A stretch of DNA of 26,808 nucleotides from NCBI GenBank assembly GCA_900549645.1, contig URPD01000023.1, forward strand, positions 1 to 26,808. The letters run 5' to 3'. Made by a program: the position numbers and the translations under genes. The stretch is from an uncultured Eubacteriales bacterium. Lineage in GTDB: Bacteria; Bacillota; Clostridia; Oscillospirales; Oscillospiraceae. A model generated the notes under the pieces. It did not search any database. It saw only the letters and a list, made by a program, of their open reading frames with translations, and had not been told where the DNA came from. Of the stretch, positions 14,377-22,666 are shown piece after piece (within the stretch, counting starts at the first letter, position 1; every line of letters starts with the position of its first letter).

Positions 14377-15390
14377 ATGGAAAATCTCGAAAACGCCATA
14401 GTAGAAATAAAGGAAAAGATGCCCGGCCTGAAGCTGCTTGAAAACGAGCCGATGAGCGCGCACTGCTCGTTCCGCATCGGCGGCCCCGTGCGGGCGCTCG
14501 CGGTGCCGAAGGATGTGACGGGGCTTTCAAAGCTCTGCCATCTGCTGAAAACGCATCATATCTCGCCGCTGCTGCTCGGCAACGGGACGAATATCCTGTT
14601 CCCGGACGAGGGACTGAAGGATCTGTTCATAATCAGCACCGAAAATCTCACGAAGATGTTCCTTCTACCGGACGGAGCCATATACGCGGAGGCCGGCGTG
14701 TCGCTGGCGAAGCTCGCGTCCTTCGCGCAGCAGAACGGATTGGCGGGGCTTGAGTTCGCGTCGGGCATTCCCGGCACGGTCGGCGGCGGCGTACGCATGA
14801 ACGCGGGCGCCTACGGCGGGGAATTGAAGGACGCGGTGGAGAGCGTTGTGTTCTACTTCCTGCCCGATCAGGGGCTGTATGAGATGCCGAATGAGAACTG
14901 CAAGTTTGCCTACCGCAGCAGCATATTCCAGCAGATGAACGCCGCGATACTCAGCACGGTATTCCGCCTCCAGCCGGGAGATAAGGACGAGATATCCGCA
15001 AAAATGCGCGAGCTGAACGAGCGCCGCCGCGACAAGCAGCCGCTTGATATGCCCTCGGCGGGCAGCGCGTTCAAGCGCCCGGAGGGGCACTATGCCGCCG
15101 CGCTCATCGAGGAAGTGGGGCTGAAGGGCTATTCCGTGGGCGGGGCGCAGGTATCCGATAAACATTCGGGCTTCGTCGTGAACACCGGCAGCGCCACGAG
15201 CCACGACGTGTACGACCTGATGATGCATGTGCGCAATACGGTTTACAAGGAGCGGGGCGTGTTCCTCGAACCGGAGATAATCATTCTGCCGCCGGAGTAC
15301 GCGCTGGTCGACGAGGGACCCGACCTCAAGCTCAACAGCGTTCAGGTGAACGACATGAGCCGGCCGCCGGAGCCGCCGAAGGAGGGCTGA
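14377..15390 (+). CDS. murB: UDP-N-acetylmuramate dehydrogenase MurB
   Basis: A 337-residue cytoplasmic FAD enzyme that reduces UDP-GlcNAc-enolpyruvate to UDP-MurNAc in peptidoglycan synthesis. It has the FAD-binding pieces LLGNGTN and FASGIPGTVGGGVRMNAGAY (about residues 128-147), the active-site arginine in FAYRSSIF (R180), the serine in PSAGSAFKRP (S230) and the glutamate in FLEPEI (E300). This is the type II form found in Gram-positives. A proline- and charge-rich tail of about 30 residues makes it a little longer than the usual 300. CGGAG lies just before the ATG, 35 bases after hprK. Confidence 0.96.
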   Translation: MENLENAIVEIKEKMPGLKLLENEPMSAHCSFRIGGPVRALAVPKDVTGLSKLCHLLKTHHISPLLLGNGTNILFPDEGLKDLFIISTENLTKMFLLPDGAIYAEAGVSLAKLASFAQQNGLAGLEFASGIPGTVGGGVRMNAGAYGGELKDAVESVVFYFLPDQGLYEMPNENCKFAYRSSIFQQMNAAILSTVFRLQPGDKDEISAKMRELNERRRDKQPLDMPSAGSAFKRPEGHYAAALIEEVGLKGYSVGGAQVSDKHSGFVVNTGSATSHDVYDLMMHVRNTVYKERGVFLEPEIIILPPEYALVDEGPDLKLNSVQVNDMSRPPEPPKEG

Positions 15391-15391
15391 T

Positions 15392-16249
15392 ATGCAATTT
15401 CTGATAATCACCGGACTCTCCGGCGCGGGCAAGAGCCGCGCGGCGGATATTCTGGAGGATCTTGATTACTACTGCGTCGACAATATGCCGGTGGCGCTCA
15501 TGCCGCGCTTCGCGGAGCTGTGCATTGCAACCGGCGGCCGCTATGAAAAAGTGGCACTGGTGACAGATGTGCGCGAGAAGGACGGCTTCGGCGAGCTGCT
15601 GAAAACGCTCGACCAGCTCAACGATATGGACTGCGGCTGCCGCATCCTCTACATGGACTGCGACATACGCACGCTGGTGCGCCGCTATAAGGAGTCTCGC
15701 CGCCCGCATCCGCTGTCGGCGCCGGGAGTTACCGTCGAGGACGCGATACGCAAGGAGGAACAGCTCCTCGCGCCCATCCGCGAGCGCGCGGACTATGTCA
15801 TCAACACCTCGAACCTCACCCTCGGTATGCTGCAAAACCGCCTGTTCTCGATATTTGTGCAGGACGGGCGCAAGCGCGATCTTGACATCACGGTGATGTC
15901 CTTCGGCTATAAGCACGGCCTTCCGATGGATGCCGACCTCGTGTTCGATGCGCGCTTTCTGCCGAACCCCTATTATGTCGAGGATCTGCGCCCGATGTGC
16001 GGGCTGGACAGACCCGTGCGCGATTTCGTGTTCAGCTATCAGCAGACGCGGGAGTTCATGGAGATGCTGGAGCATATGATAGAGTTCCTGCTGCCGCTGT
16101 ACATAGAGGAGGGCAAGCTGGGGCTTACCATCGCCATCGGCTGCACCGGCGGTCGGCACCGCAGTGTCGCCATCGCCGCCGCGCTCAACGACCATCTGCT
16201 CTCTAAGGGGCTGGATTCGACCAACATAAACAGAGACGTGGACAAGTGA
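15392..16249 (+). CDS. rapZ: RNase adapter/nucleotide-binding protein RapZ (YvcJ)
   Basis: A 285-residue P-loop protein. Walker A is GLSGAGKS (residues 8-15), followed by LEDLDYYCVDNMP. A central YMDCDIRTLVRRYKESRRPH and the C-terminal GCTGGRHRSVAIAAAL are typical of the family. In Escherichia coli RapZ guides RNase E to the GlmZ small RNA; in Bacillus the homolog YvcJ binds and hydrolyses GTP and affects competence. The start codon lies one base after the murB stop, with GGAGGG inside the murB end as ribosome binding site. It precedes whiA directly, without the usual yvcK between them. Confidence 0.96.
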   Translation: MQFLIITGLSGAGKSRAADILEDLDYYCVDNMPVALMPRFAELCIATGGRYEKVALVTDVREKDGFGELLKTLDQLNDMDCGCRILYMDCDIRTLVRRYKESRRPHPLSAPGVTVEDAIRKEEQLLAPIRERADYVINTSNLTLGMLQNRLFSIFVQDGRKRDLDITVMSFGYKHGLPMDADLVFDARFLPNPYYVEDLRPMCGLDRPVRDFVFSYQQTREFMEMLEHMIEFLLPLYIEEGKLGLTIAIGCTGGRHRSVAIAAALNDHLLSKGLDSTNINRDVDK

Positions 16250-16257
16250 GGTAAACG

Positions 16258-17157
16258 ATGTCTTTTTCTTCCGAAGCCAAGGCGGAGCTTTGCCAGCAGC
16301 GGCCGGACAAAAAATGCTGCGCGCTGGCGGAGAGCTACGGTGTGCTGCTCTACTGCAACACATTTTCGGCTCAGGAGATCCGCATCATCACTGCAAGCCC
16401 GGAGTTTGCCGCGCGGCTGCCGCGCCTGTTCAAAAGAGCCTTCGGCCTGAGCTTTGACATTCTGCCGAAGGAGGGAACTGCCGGGAAAAGCAGCTTTAAA
16501 ATAACCGACAGGGACAAGCTGAAAAAAATATTCGACGCGTTCGGCGCGGAGATAGACGGAACCGTGTCCCACCATATCAATTTCGGCGTGATAGAGGACG
16601 ACTGCTGCCGCGCCTCGTTCATCCGCGGCGCGTTTCTGGCCGGCGGCAGTGTGACCGACCCCGAAAAGCGCTATCATCTTGAGCTTGCGACGCCGCACCA
16701 CAGCGTCAGCCGCGAAGCGTACTCCGTCCTGCTGGAGTTGGGCTTCGCCCCGAAAGAGACGCAGCGCGGCGGAAATTGGCTGCTGTACTTCAAGCAAGCG
16801 GATTTCATCGCCGACTTCTTCACCGCCATCGGCGCGACGGGGACGGCGATGAACATAATGACCGCCAAGGTCGAAAAGGAAATGCGCAACACCATAACCC
16901 GCCGCGTCAACTGCGACTCCGCGAACGCGGACAAGGTCGTCGCCGCGGCGCAGGAGCAGATCGACGCGATACGCCGCATAGTGCGCGAATACGGCATTGA
17001 CGCGCTGCCGGAGCCGCTGAAGGATGCGGCGCTGCTTCGCATAGCGAATCCTGAGGCGAGTCTCGCCGATCTTGCGACGCTGTCCTATCCGCCGGTGACC
17101 AAGAGCTGCCTTTCGCACAGGCTGAAAAAAATAATGTCGTTCAAGCCGGAGGAGTAA
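16258..17157 (+). CDS. whiA: DNA-binding protein WhiA
   Basis: A 299-residue protein with a degenerate LAGLIDADG homing-endonuclease fold in the N-terminal two thirds (RGAFLAGGSVTDPEKRYHLE at about residues 122-141, and RNTITRRVNCDSANADKVV) and a C-terminal helix-turn-helix (LADLATLSYPPVTKSCLSHR). WhiA controls sporulation and division genes in Streptomyces, and chromosome segregation and division in Bacillus. It starts eight bases after rapZ and ends two bases before dnaE. Confidence 0.95.
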   Translation: MSFSSEAKAELCQQRPDKKCCALAESYGVLLYCNTFSAQEIRIITASPEFAARLPRLFKRAFGLSFDILPKEGTAGKSSFKITDRDKLKKIFDAFGAEIDGTVSHHINFGVIEDDCCRASFIRGAFLAGGSVTDPEKRYHLELATPHHSVSREAYSVLLELGFAPKETQRGGNWLLYFKQADFIADFFTAIGATGTAMNIMTAKVEKEMRNTITRRVNCDSANADKVVAAAQEQIDAIRRIVREYGIDALPEPLKDAALLRIANPEASLADLATLSYPPVTKSCLSHRLKKIMSFKPEE

Positions 17158-17159
17158 GC

Positions 17160-20100
17160 ATGGCGTTCGTTCATTTACATGTGCATACCGAATATTCCCT
17201 GCTGGACGGAGCCTGCCGCATCGAAAAGCTTGTCAGCAAGGCGAAGGAGCTGGGGCAGACGGCGCTTGCAATAACCGACCACGGCGTCATGTACGGCGCG
17301 GTCGCGTTCTATAAGGCCTGTCAGGCCGAGGGCATCAAGCCCATAATCGGCTGTGAGGTCTATGTCGCGCCGCGGAACATGTCCGACAAGGAGCACGGCA
17401 TAGACAACAACTATTCGCACCTGATCCTCCTGTGCAAAAACGAGCAGGGCTACAAAAATCTCTGCTACCTTGTCAGCATGGCCTTCACCGAGGGCTTCTA
17501 TATCAAGCCGCGCATCGACTGGGCGCTGCTGCATCAGCATTCCGAGGGGCTTATCTGTCTCTCCGGCTGCCTCGCGGGCGAGATACCGCAGAAGATCATT
17601 CGCGGCGATTACGAGGCCGCCAAGGCGAAGGCGCTGGAACTGCGGAATTTGTTCGGCGAGGATAACTTTTATCTTGAGATACAGGATCACAATATCCCCG
17701 AAGAGCGGCAGGCCGCGCAGGGGCTTATACAGATCCATAAGGAGACGGGAATCCCGCTTGCGCTGACGAACGACGCGCACTATATCGAGAAGGCTGACGC
17801 CTATTATCAGGACGTGCTCATGTGCATCCAGATGGGCAAGACGGTCGACGATCCGAACCGTATGCGCTTCGAGTCGCAGGAGCTGTATCTGAAGAGCGAG
17901 GAGGAGATGCGAAAGCTCTTCCCCGATTGGCAGGAGGCCGCCGACAACACCGTCGGCATCGCCGAGCGCTGCAACTACGACTTTGAATTCGGTCACTATC
18001 ACCTGCCGCGCTTCAAGCTCCCTGAGGGCGAGAGCGACAGCTATGAATATCTGAAAAAGCTCTGCGAGCAGGGCTTCGCGGAGCGCTACCCCGGCAAGCC
18101 GGAGGTACACAAGCAGCTCGACTACGAGCTGAGCATGATAAACAAGATGGGCTTTGTGGACTATTTCCTCATCGTCTCCGACTTCATCGGCTACGCCAAG
18201 CGCAGCGGCATCCCGGTCGGCCCCGGCCGCGGGAGCGCCGCGGGCAGCGTCGTGTCCTACTGCCTGCATATAACCGAGGTCGACCCGATAAAATACAGTC
18301 TCTTTTTCGAGCGATTCCTGAATCCGGAGCGCGTGTCCATGCCGGATATCGACGTGGACTTCTGCGTCAACCGCCGCGGCGAGGTCATCGACTACGTCAA
18401 CCGCCTCTACGGGCATGACCATGTCGCGCAGATCGTGACCTTCGGCACCATGGCCGCGCGCGGCGCGATACGCGACGTCGGGCGCGCCCTGTCCGTAAGC
18501 TACGCGGAGACGGACGCGGTTGCAAAGCAGGTGCCGTCCGGCCCCGGCGCGCTGAACATCACGCTTGACGAGGCGATCAGTCTCTCGAAGCCGCTCAAGG
18601 AGATGTACCAGAGCGACCCGACGCTCAAGCACCTCATCGACGTCGCCAAGGCGCTGGAGGGTATGCCGCGCCATGCGTCGACTCACGCCGCCGGCGTCGT
18701 CATCACGGAAAAGCCGGTGTATGAGTATGTGCCGCTTTCAACGAACGACGGCAACCCCGTGTGCCAGTACCAGATGACTACGCTTGAGGAACTGGGGCTT
18801 CTCAAGATGGACTTCCTCGGCCTCAGAAACCTCACCGTGCTTGACGATGCGGTCAAGCTCGTGCAGAAGACCGTTCCGGATTTCCGCATAGAGGACGCGC
18901 CGGAGGACGATAAGGCGACGTATGAAATGCTTGCCGCCGGGCGCACAAGCGGCGTGTTCCAGCTTGAAAGCACGGGCATGACCGGCGTCTGCGTGAGCCT
19001 CAAGCCCAGAAGCATTGAGGACATCACCGCGCTTATAGCGCTCTACCGCCCCGGCCCGATGGATTCGATACCGCGCTTCCTTGAGTGCTCCGTGCACCCG
19101 GAAAAGATCAGTTATAAACATGAGCTGCTGCGTCCGATACTCTCCGTCACCTACGGCTGCATTGTGTATCAGGAGCAGGTCATAGAAATTTTCCGCCGCC
19201 TCGCGGGCTTCTCGCTCGGTCAGGCCGATATGATCCGCCGCGCGATGAGCAAGAAGAAGCATAAGGTCATCGACGCGGAGCGCGTCGCGTTCATCCACGG
19301 AGACCAAAGCCGCGGTATCGCGGGCGCGATCGCAAACGGCGTGCCGGAGAGCGTCGCCAACAGCATCTATGACGAGATACTGGATTTCGCAAGCTACGCG
19401 TTCAACAAGGCGCACGCGGTGAGCTACGCCATCGTCGCATACCGCACGGCATATATGAAGCGGCACTACCCGCAGCAGTATATGGCGGCGCTGCTGACGT
19501 CCGTGCTTGAAAGCAGCACGAAGGTCGCGGAGTACATCGCGGAGTGCCGCGAGCTGGGGATAAAGCTGCTGCCGCCGGACGTGAACGAGTCCGACGCAAA
19601 CTTCACCGTCGCGGGGGAGAACATACGCTTCGGCCTCGTCGCCATCAAGGGCATCGGCTGGGGCGCGATCGAGGAGCTTGTCGCCGAGCGGCACGAGAAC
19701 GGGCTGTTCACAAGCTTTGAGGACTTCTGCAAGCGCATGTCCGGCAAGGAGCTGAACCGCCGCGCCGTGGAAAATCTCATCCGCGCGGGCGCGTTTGACG
19801 GCATGGGCTATAAGCGCAAGGCGCTGCTTCAGATCGCGGGCGCGGTGATCGACAGCATAAGTCAGGCCGTGCGCGACAATATCGCCGGGCAGTACGATCT
19901 CTTCGGCGATTTTGAGGCGCAGTCCGAGACGTCGCCGCAGACGATACCGATACCGGACGTCGAGGAGTTCAGCGCGCGCGACAAAATGATGATGGAAAAG
20001 GAAGTGACCGGGCTGTACCTGACCGGCCACCCGATGGACGAATACCGCGACGCCGTGCGCAAGGTCGGCGCGGTGCCGATCGGCGCGATACTCGGCGACT

Positions 20101-20648
20101 TTGCCGCCGATGACGGGCCGCAGCGCTTTTCCGACAATCAGTATGTCACCGTGGCGGGCGTCATCTCTTCGATGAGGACGCGCACCACGCGGAACAACTC
20201 GCTTATGAGCTATGTCCAGCTTGAGGACGACACCGGCACGATGGAGATGATAGCCTTCCAGAAGGTCATCGACACCTGCGGCTCGCTCCTGCGGGAGAAT
20301 AACGCCGTCATCGTGCGCGGGCGCATCTCCGTGCGCGACGAGAAGGAGCCGCAGCTCATGGCGGACACGCTCTATAACATCAGCGACATGGCGTACATGC
20401 CGCGGGAGCGGAGCGCGCCGCGCGAAGAGGTCAGGAAGGATCAGAAGCTGTGGGTGAAGCTCCCCGCGCGGGACGATCCGCGGCTGCACCGGATAGAGCT
20501 GCTGCTGACGATGTTCCCCGGCGAACAGCAGATGGTGATCTTCTGCGAGCGGGAGCAGAAGCGGCTCGCCGCCCGCTGCATTATCCACCGCGCCCTCGTG
20601 CAGGAACTGCGCGACATGCTGGGCGACGGCAACGTCGTCGTAAAATAG
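17160..20648 (+). CDS. dnaE: DNA polymerase III alpha subunit DnaE
   Basis: A 1162-residue replicative polymerase of the DnaE type. The N-terminal PHP domain starts FVHLHVHTEYSLLDGACRIE and contains ITDHGVMYG and IGCEVYV. The palm holds GPGRGSAAGS and the catalytic PDIDVDF (about residues 395-401). Further conserved blocks are VTFGTMAARGAIRDVGR, GCIVYQEQVIEI and FNKAHAVSYA. An OB fold follows (about 990-1065, VTVAGVISSMRTRTTRNN). There is no internal 3'-5' exonuclease domain, so it is not PolC, which Firmicutes usually carry as a second polymerase. Length is normal for the family. CCGGAGGAG at the end of whiA serves as ribosome binding site. It is the last gene of the operon. Confidence 0.97.
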   Translation: MAFVHLHVHTEYSLLDGACRIEKLVSKAKELGQTALAITDHGVMYGAVAFYKACQAEGIKPIIGCEVYVAPRNMSDKEHGIDNNYSHLILLCKNEQGYKNLCYLVSMAFTEGFYIKPRIDWALLHQHSEGLICLSGCLAGEIPQKIIRGDYEAAKAKALELRNLFGEDNFYLEIQDHNIPEERQAAQGLIQIHKETGIPLALTNDAHYIEKADAYYQDVLMCIQMGKTVDDPNRMRFESQELYLKSEEEMRKLFPDWQEAADNTVGIAERCNYDFEFGHYHLPRFKLPEGESDSYEYLKKLCEQGFAERYPGKPEVHKQLDYELSMINKMGFVDYFLIVSDFIGYAKRSGIPVGPGRGSAAGSVVSYCLHITEVDPIKYSLFFERFLNPERVSMPDIDVDFCVNRRGEVIDYVNRLYGHDHVAQIVTFGTMAARGAIRDVGRALSVSYAETDAVAKQVPSGPGALNITLDEAISLSKPLKEMYQSDPTLKHLIDVAKALEGMPRHASTHAAGVVITEKPVYEYVPLSTNDGNPVCQYQMTTLEELGLLKMDFLGLRNLTVLDDAVKLVQKTVPDFRIEDAPEDDKATYEMLAAGRTSGVFQLESTGMTGVCVSLKPRSIEDITALIALYRPGPMDSIPRFLECSVHPEKISYKHELLRPILSVTYGCIVYQEQVIEIFRRLAGFSLGQADMIRRAMSKKKHKVIDAERVAFIHGDQSRGIAGAIANGVPESVANSIYDEILDFASYAFNKAHAVSYAIVAYRTAYMKRHYPQQYMAALLTSVLESSTKVAEYIAECRELGIKLLPPDVNESDANFTVAGENIRFGLVAIKGIGWGAIEELVAERHENGLFTSFEDFCKRMSGKELNRRAVENLIRAGAFDGMGYKRKALLQIAGAVIDSISQAVRDNIAGQYDLFGDFEAQSETSPQTIPIPDVEEFSARDKMMMEKEVTGLYLTGHPMDEYRDAVRKVGAVPIGAILGDFAADDGPQRFSDNQYVTVAGVISSMRTRTTRNNSLMSYVQLEDDTGTMEMIAFQKVIDTCGSLLRENNAVIVRGRISVRDEKEPQLMADTLYNISDMAYMPRERSAPREEVRKDQKLWVKLPARDDPRLHRIELLLTMFPGEQQMVIFCEREQKRLAARCIIHRALVQELRDMLGDGNVVVK

Positions 20649-20659
20649 AAGATAAAATC

Positions 20660-20699
20660 AACCCCGGCTGACGGAGGACTTCCCTCGTCAGCCGGGGTT
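20660..20699 (+). terminator. Terminator after dnaE
   Basis: AACCCCGGCTGACG (20660-20673) and CGTCAGCCGGGGTT (20686-20699) form a 14-bp perfect stem followed by TTTTG. The A-rich left flank may also let it stop the leftward LysR gene. Confidence 0.92.
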
Positions 20700-20702
20700 T
20701 TG

Positions 20703-21602
20703 TTATGCGTATATCCGCAGAGTCTCGTTATAGACCTTCATAATATCGTGCAGCACGTCAAACTGCGTGAAATCGTTGTGGTAGGCGATGTTTATCTCCC
20801 GCATCATGCTCAGATTCTCAACGGGCAGAACCGTTATCTTGCCCTTTTTCAGCTCGTCCAGACACACGCTTCTGGCGAGGATGGAGACTCCGAAGTCCCG
20901 CCGGATAAGATCCTTTATCGTCGCCATGTTGTCTATCTCAAGCACGACGTTGAAGTCGCTTATGCTCATGTTGTTGCTCTCAAGGTGGGCGACGAACAGG
21001 TTGCGCGTGTTGGAATCCGGCAGACGCAGGATCATGCGCTCCTTCTTCAGCTCGTTGAGCGTGACCATGCTCCGCTTTGCGAATGGGTGGTTTACCGACA
21101 CCGCAAGCACGAGATAATCCGTATCGAGCAAAAGATAATGTATGTTCGGGTCGGCTATCCGCCCCTCGACGATTGCGAGATCAAGCTCATAGGTGTTCAG
21201 CATAGTATAAAGATTACTTATAGTGTCAGTAATCATTTTAATGCTTATGCCCTCGTTTGCGGCGCAGTATTTGGCCAGCGCTTCGGCGATGGGGTTGCTC
21301 TCCGCCGTGTGCGTCACGCCTATTGTGAGATGCGTTGTCAGGCGGCGGCTGTCGCGCAGATTCTGCCGCAGGTTATTGTACAGCCCAAGCATTTTCTTCG
21401 CGCATTTTACGACCTCCTCGCCCTGCTTTGTCACTACGAGCTGGCCGTTTATACGCTCAAAAATGCGCACGCCGAGTTCCTGCTCCAGCGCCTTTATATG
21501 CTGGCTGACGGCAGGCTGGGTGATGGACAACTGCTGCGCCGCCTTGGTATAGCTTTTTAGCTCCGATACTTTGAGCAGGGAGAGAAGCTTCTGATCAATC
21601 AT
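20703..21602 (-). CDS. LysR-family transcriptional regulator
   Basis: A 299-residue regulator. It has an N-terminal winged helix-turn-helix (about residues 5-65, with KAAQQLSITQPAVSQHIKAL) and a LysR substrate-binding domain (about 90-295). It is divergent from the small ORF-mgtC-lysR unit; the two starts are about 120 bases apart, the usual arrangement for a LysR protein that controls the divergent genes and itself. Its effector domain is clearly related to that of the second LysR at 22667: LLDTD, ERxILR, TRNLF and FNV are shared in register. Inducer unknown. Confidence 0.92.
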   Translation of the reverse strand: MIDQKLLSLLKVSELKSYTKAAQQLSITQPAVSQHIKALEQELGVRIFERINGQLVVTKQGEEVVKCAKKMLGLYNNLRQNLRDSRRLTTHLTIGVTHTAESNPIAEALAKYCAANEGISIKMITDTISNLYTMLNTYELDLAIVEGRIADPNIHYLLLDTDYLVLAVSVNHPFAKRSMVTLNELKKERMILRLPDSNTRNLFVAHLESNNMSISDFNVVLEIDNMATIKDLIRRDFGVSILARSVCLDELKKGKITVLPVENLSMMREINIAYHNDFTQFDVLHDIMKVYNETLRIYA

Positions 21603-21613
21603 ACAAATTCACC

Positions 21614-21628
21614 ATAAGATAATTTTAT
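21614..21628. promoter_or_regulatory. Candidate LysR box in the divergent region
   Basis: ATAAGATAATTTTAT contains the T-N11-A pattern with partial dyad symmetry (TAA...TTA) and lies about 12 bases before the leftward LysR gene. LysR proteins commonly bind such sites. In an AT-rich intergenic region this could be chance. Confidence 0.3.
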
Positions 21629-21649
21629 AGATATAAATAAATATATAAT

Positions 21650-21677
21650 TTGACTTTATGAACCGGCTGAATATAAT
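21650..21677 (+). promoter_or_regulatory. Promoter of the small ORF-mgtC-lysR unit
   Basis: TTGACT (21650-21655) is followed after 16 bases by TATAAT (21672-21677). The start would be near 21684, about 40 bases before the small ORF. Confidence 0.75.
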
Positions 21678-21722
21678 GGTAACATTCCAAGCAGCTTATG
21701 TCAAGGCAAATCAGGGGGGGCG

Positions 21723-21911
21723 ATGCCGGTGGAGCATGACAACGCAAAAAATCCATATACTTCACCGGCAATGCGCGCCGCGCTGAACCTGTACGGCCTG
21801 CGCAACGACGAGAGCGTCTGTACTGCAAAATTGCGGCTGGATAAGGAAGACCTGCTGCCGCGCGAGATAAGGCTGCTTTTGCTGAGATACAGAAAGGGTG
21901 AAGAGCTATGA
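21723..21911 (+). CDS. Small protein of unknown function upstream of mgtC
   Basis: A 62-residue, soluble, charged protein with no membrane segment, signal peptide or recognised motif. The C-terminal half (about residues 38-62, LRLDKEDLLPREIRLLLLRY) looks helical and amphipathic. A run of seven G preceded by CA serves as ribosome binding site. The start could be the ATG at 21723 or a GTG at 21729, the latter better spaced. Its stop overlaps the mgtC start as ATGA, so the two are probably translationally coupled. It could be a regulator of the MgtC protein or a leader peptide; I do not recognise the family. Confidence 0.65.
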   Translation: MPVEHDNAKNPYTSPAMRAALNLYGLRNDESVCTAKLRLDKEDLLPREIRLLLLRYRKGEEL

Positions 21912-22636
21912 CGCTCTGCGAATACTTTAACGGCCAGTTTTCACTGGCTCAGAATATTGATTTTTTCATACGCATACTTGCGGCCTGCCTCTGCGGCGCC
22001 TGCATAGGCTTTGAGCGGAGCAAGCGGTTCAAGGAGGCGGGCGTACGCACGCACATAATAGTCTGTTGTGCCGCCGCGCTCATTATGATAATCTCAAAAT
22101 ACGGCTTCGCCGACCTGACGGCGGCGGACGGCGCGGTCTACAATGGAACGCGCGGCGCTGACCCCGCGCGCGTGGCGGCGCAGGCGGTCAGCGGCATCAG
22201 CTTTCTCGGCGCGGGCGTGATATTCAAAAACGGCAACACCGTCAAGGGACTGACCACCGCTGCCGGCATCTGGGCGACGGCGGCCATAGGTCTCGCGGTA
22301 GGTGCCGGAATGTACTGGGTCGGGCTTTTCGTAACGCTGCTTATCGCGGTGTTTCAGATATCCATGCACCGCTTTACCATCGGCGCGGATTCCTTCTGCA
22401 CGAGCCATGTGCAGTTCACGGTGTCGAATGGGGAGGAGTTTGCGGCGGAGCTGCAAACTCAGCTTGGCAAGTGGCGTGCGCGCGTTGTGAGCAGCGAACT
22501 GAGCCGCGACGGAGACGGAAACCTGTGCTATGACCTGACGCTGAAAACGGCGCAGTGCATCGAGCTTGACGATATAATGCAGTTTATGACCGAACATGAA
22601 GAGATAATCCGCGCTGAGGGGGTGCCGGTGGCGTAG
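21908..22636 (+). CDS. MgtC/SapB-family membrane protein
   Basis: A 242-residue inner-membrane protein. The N-terminal part (about residues 1-155) has four or five membrane segments and the family motifs GACIGFERSKRFKEAGVRTH and GISFLGAGVIFKNGNTVKGL, then TTAAGIWATAAIGLAVGAG. The C-terminal part (about 160-242) is a soluble, ACT-like domain. MgtC proteins help bacteria cope with low magnesium and acid, in Salmonella partly by inhibiting the F-type ATP synthase; many homologs have no known role. Here it is placed between two LysR genes and coupled to a small ORF. I see no magnesium riboswitch in the short leader. Confidence 0.9.
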   Translation: MTLCEYFNGQFSLAQNIDFFIRILAACLCGACIGFERSKRFKEAGVRTHIIVCCAAALIMIISKYGFADLTAADGAVYNGTRGADPARVAAQAVSGISFLGAGVIFKNGNTVKGLTTAAGIWATAAIGLAVGAGMYWVGLFVTLLIAVFQISMHRFTIGADSFCTSHVQFTVSNGEEFAAELQTQLGKWRARVVSSELSRDGDGNLCYDLTLKTAQCIELDDIMQFMTEHEEIIRAEGVPVA

Positions 22637-22666
22637 CCGGCTCGGCCGGAGGGAAAGGAGCCGCGC

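Noticed and set aside
17175..20588. Two long leftward frames of 503 and 616 residues opposite dnaE
   Set aside because: They are antisense shadows caused by GC-rich codon use in dnaE. The compositions are Arg/Val/Ala/His-rich without domains.
21603..21722. Magnesium riboswitch before the mgtC unit
   Set aside because: The leader after the predicted start point is only about 40 bases, too short for a known magnesium-sensing RNA.
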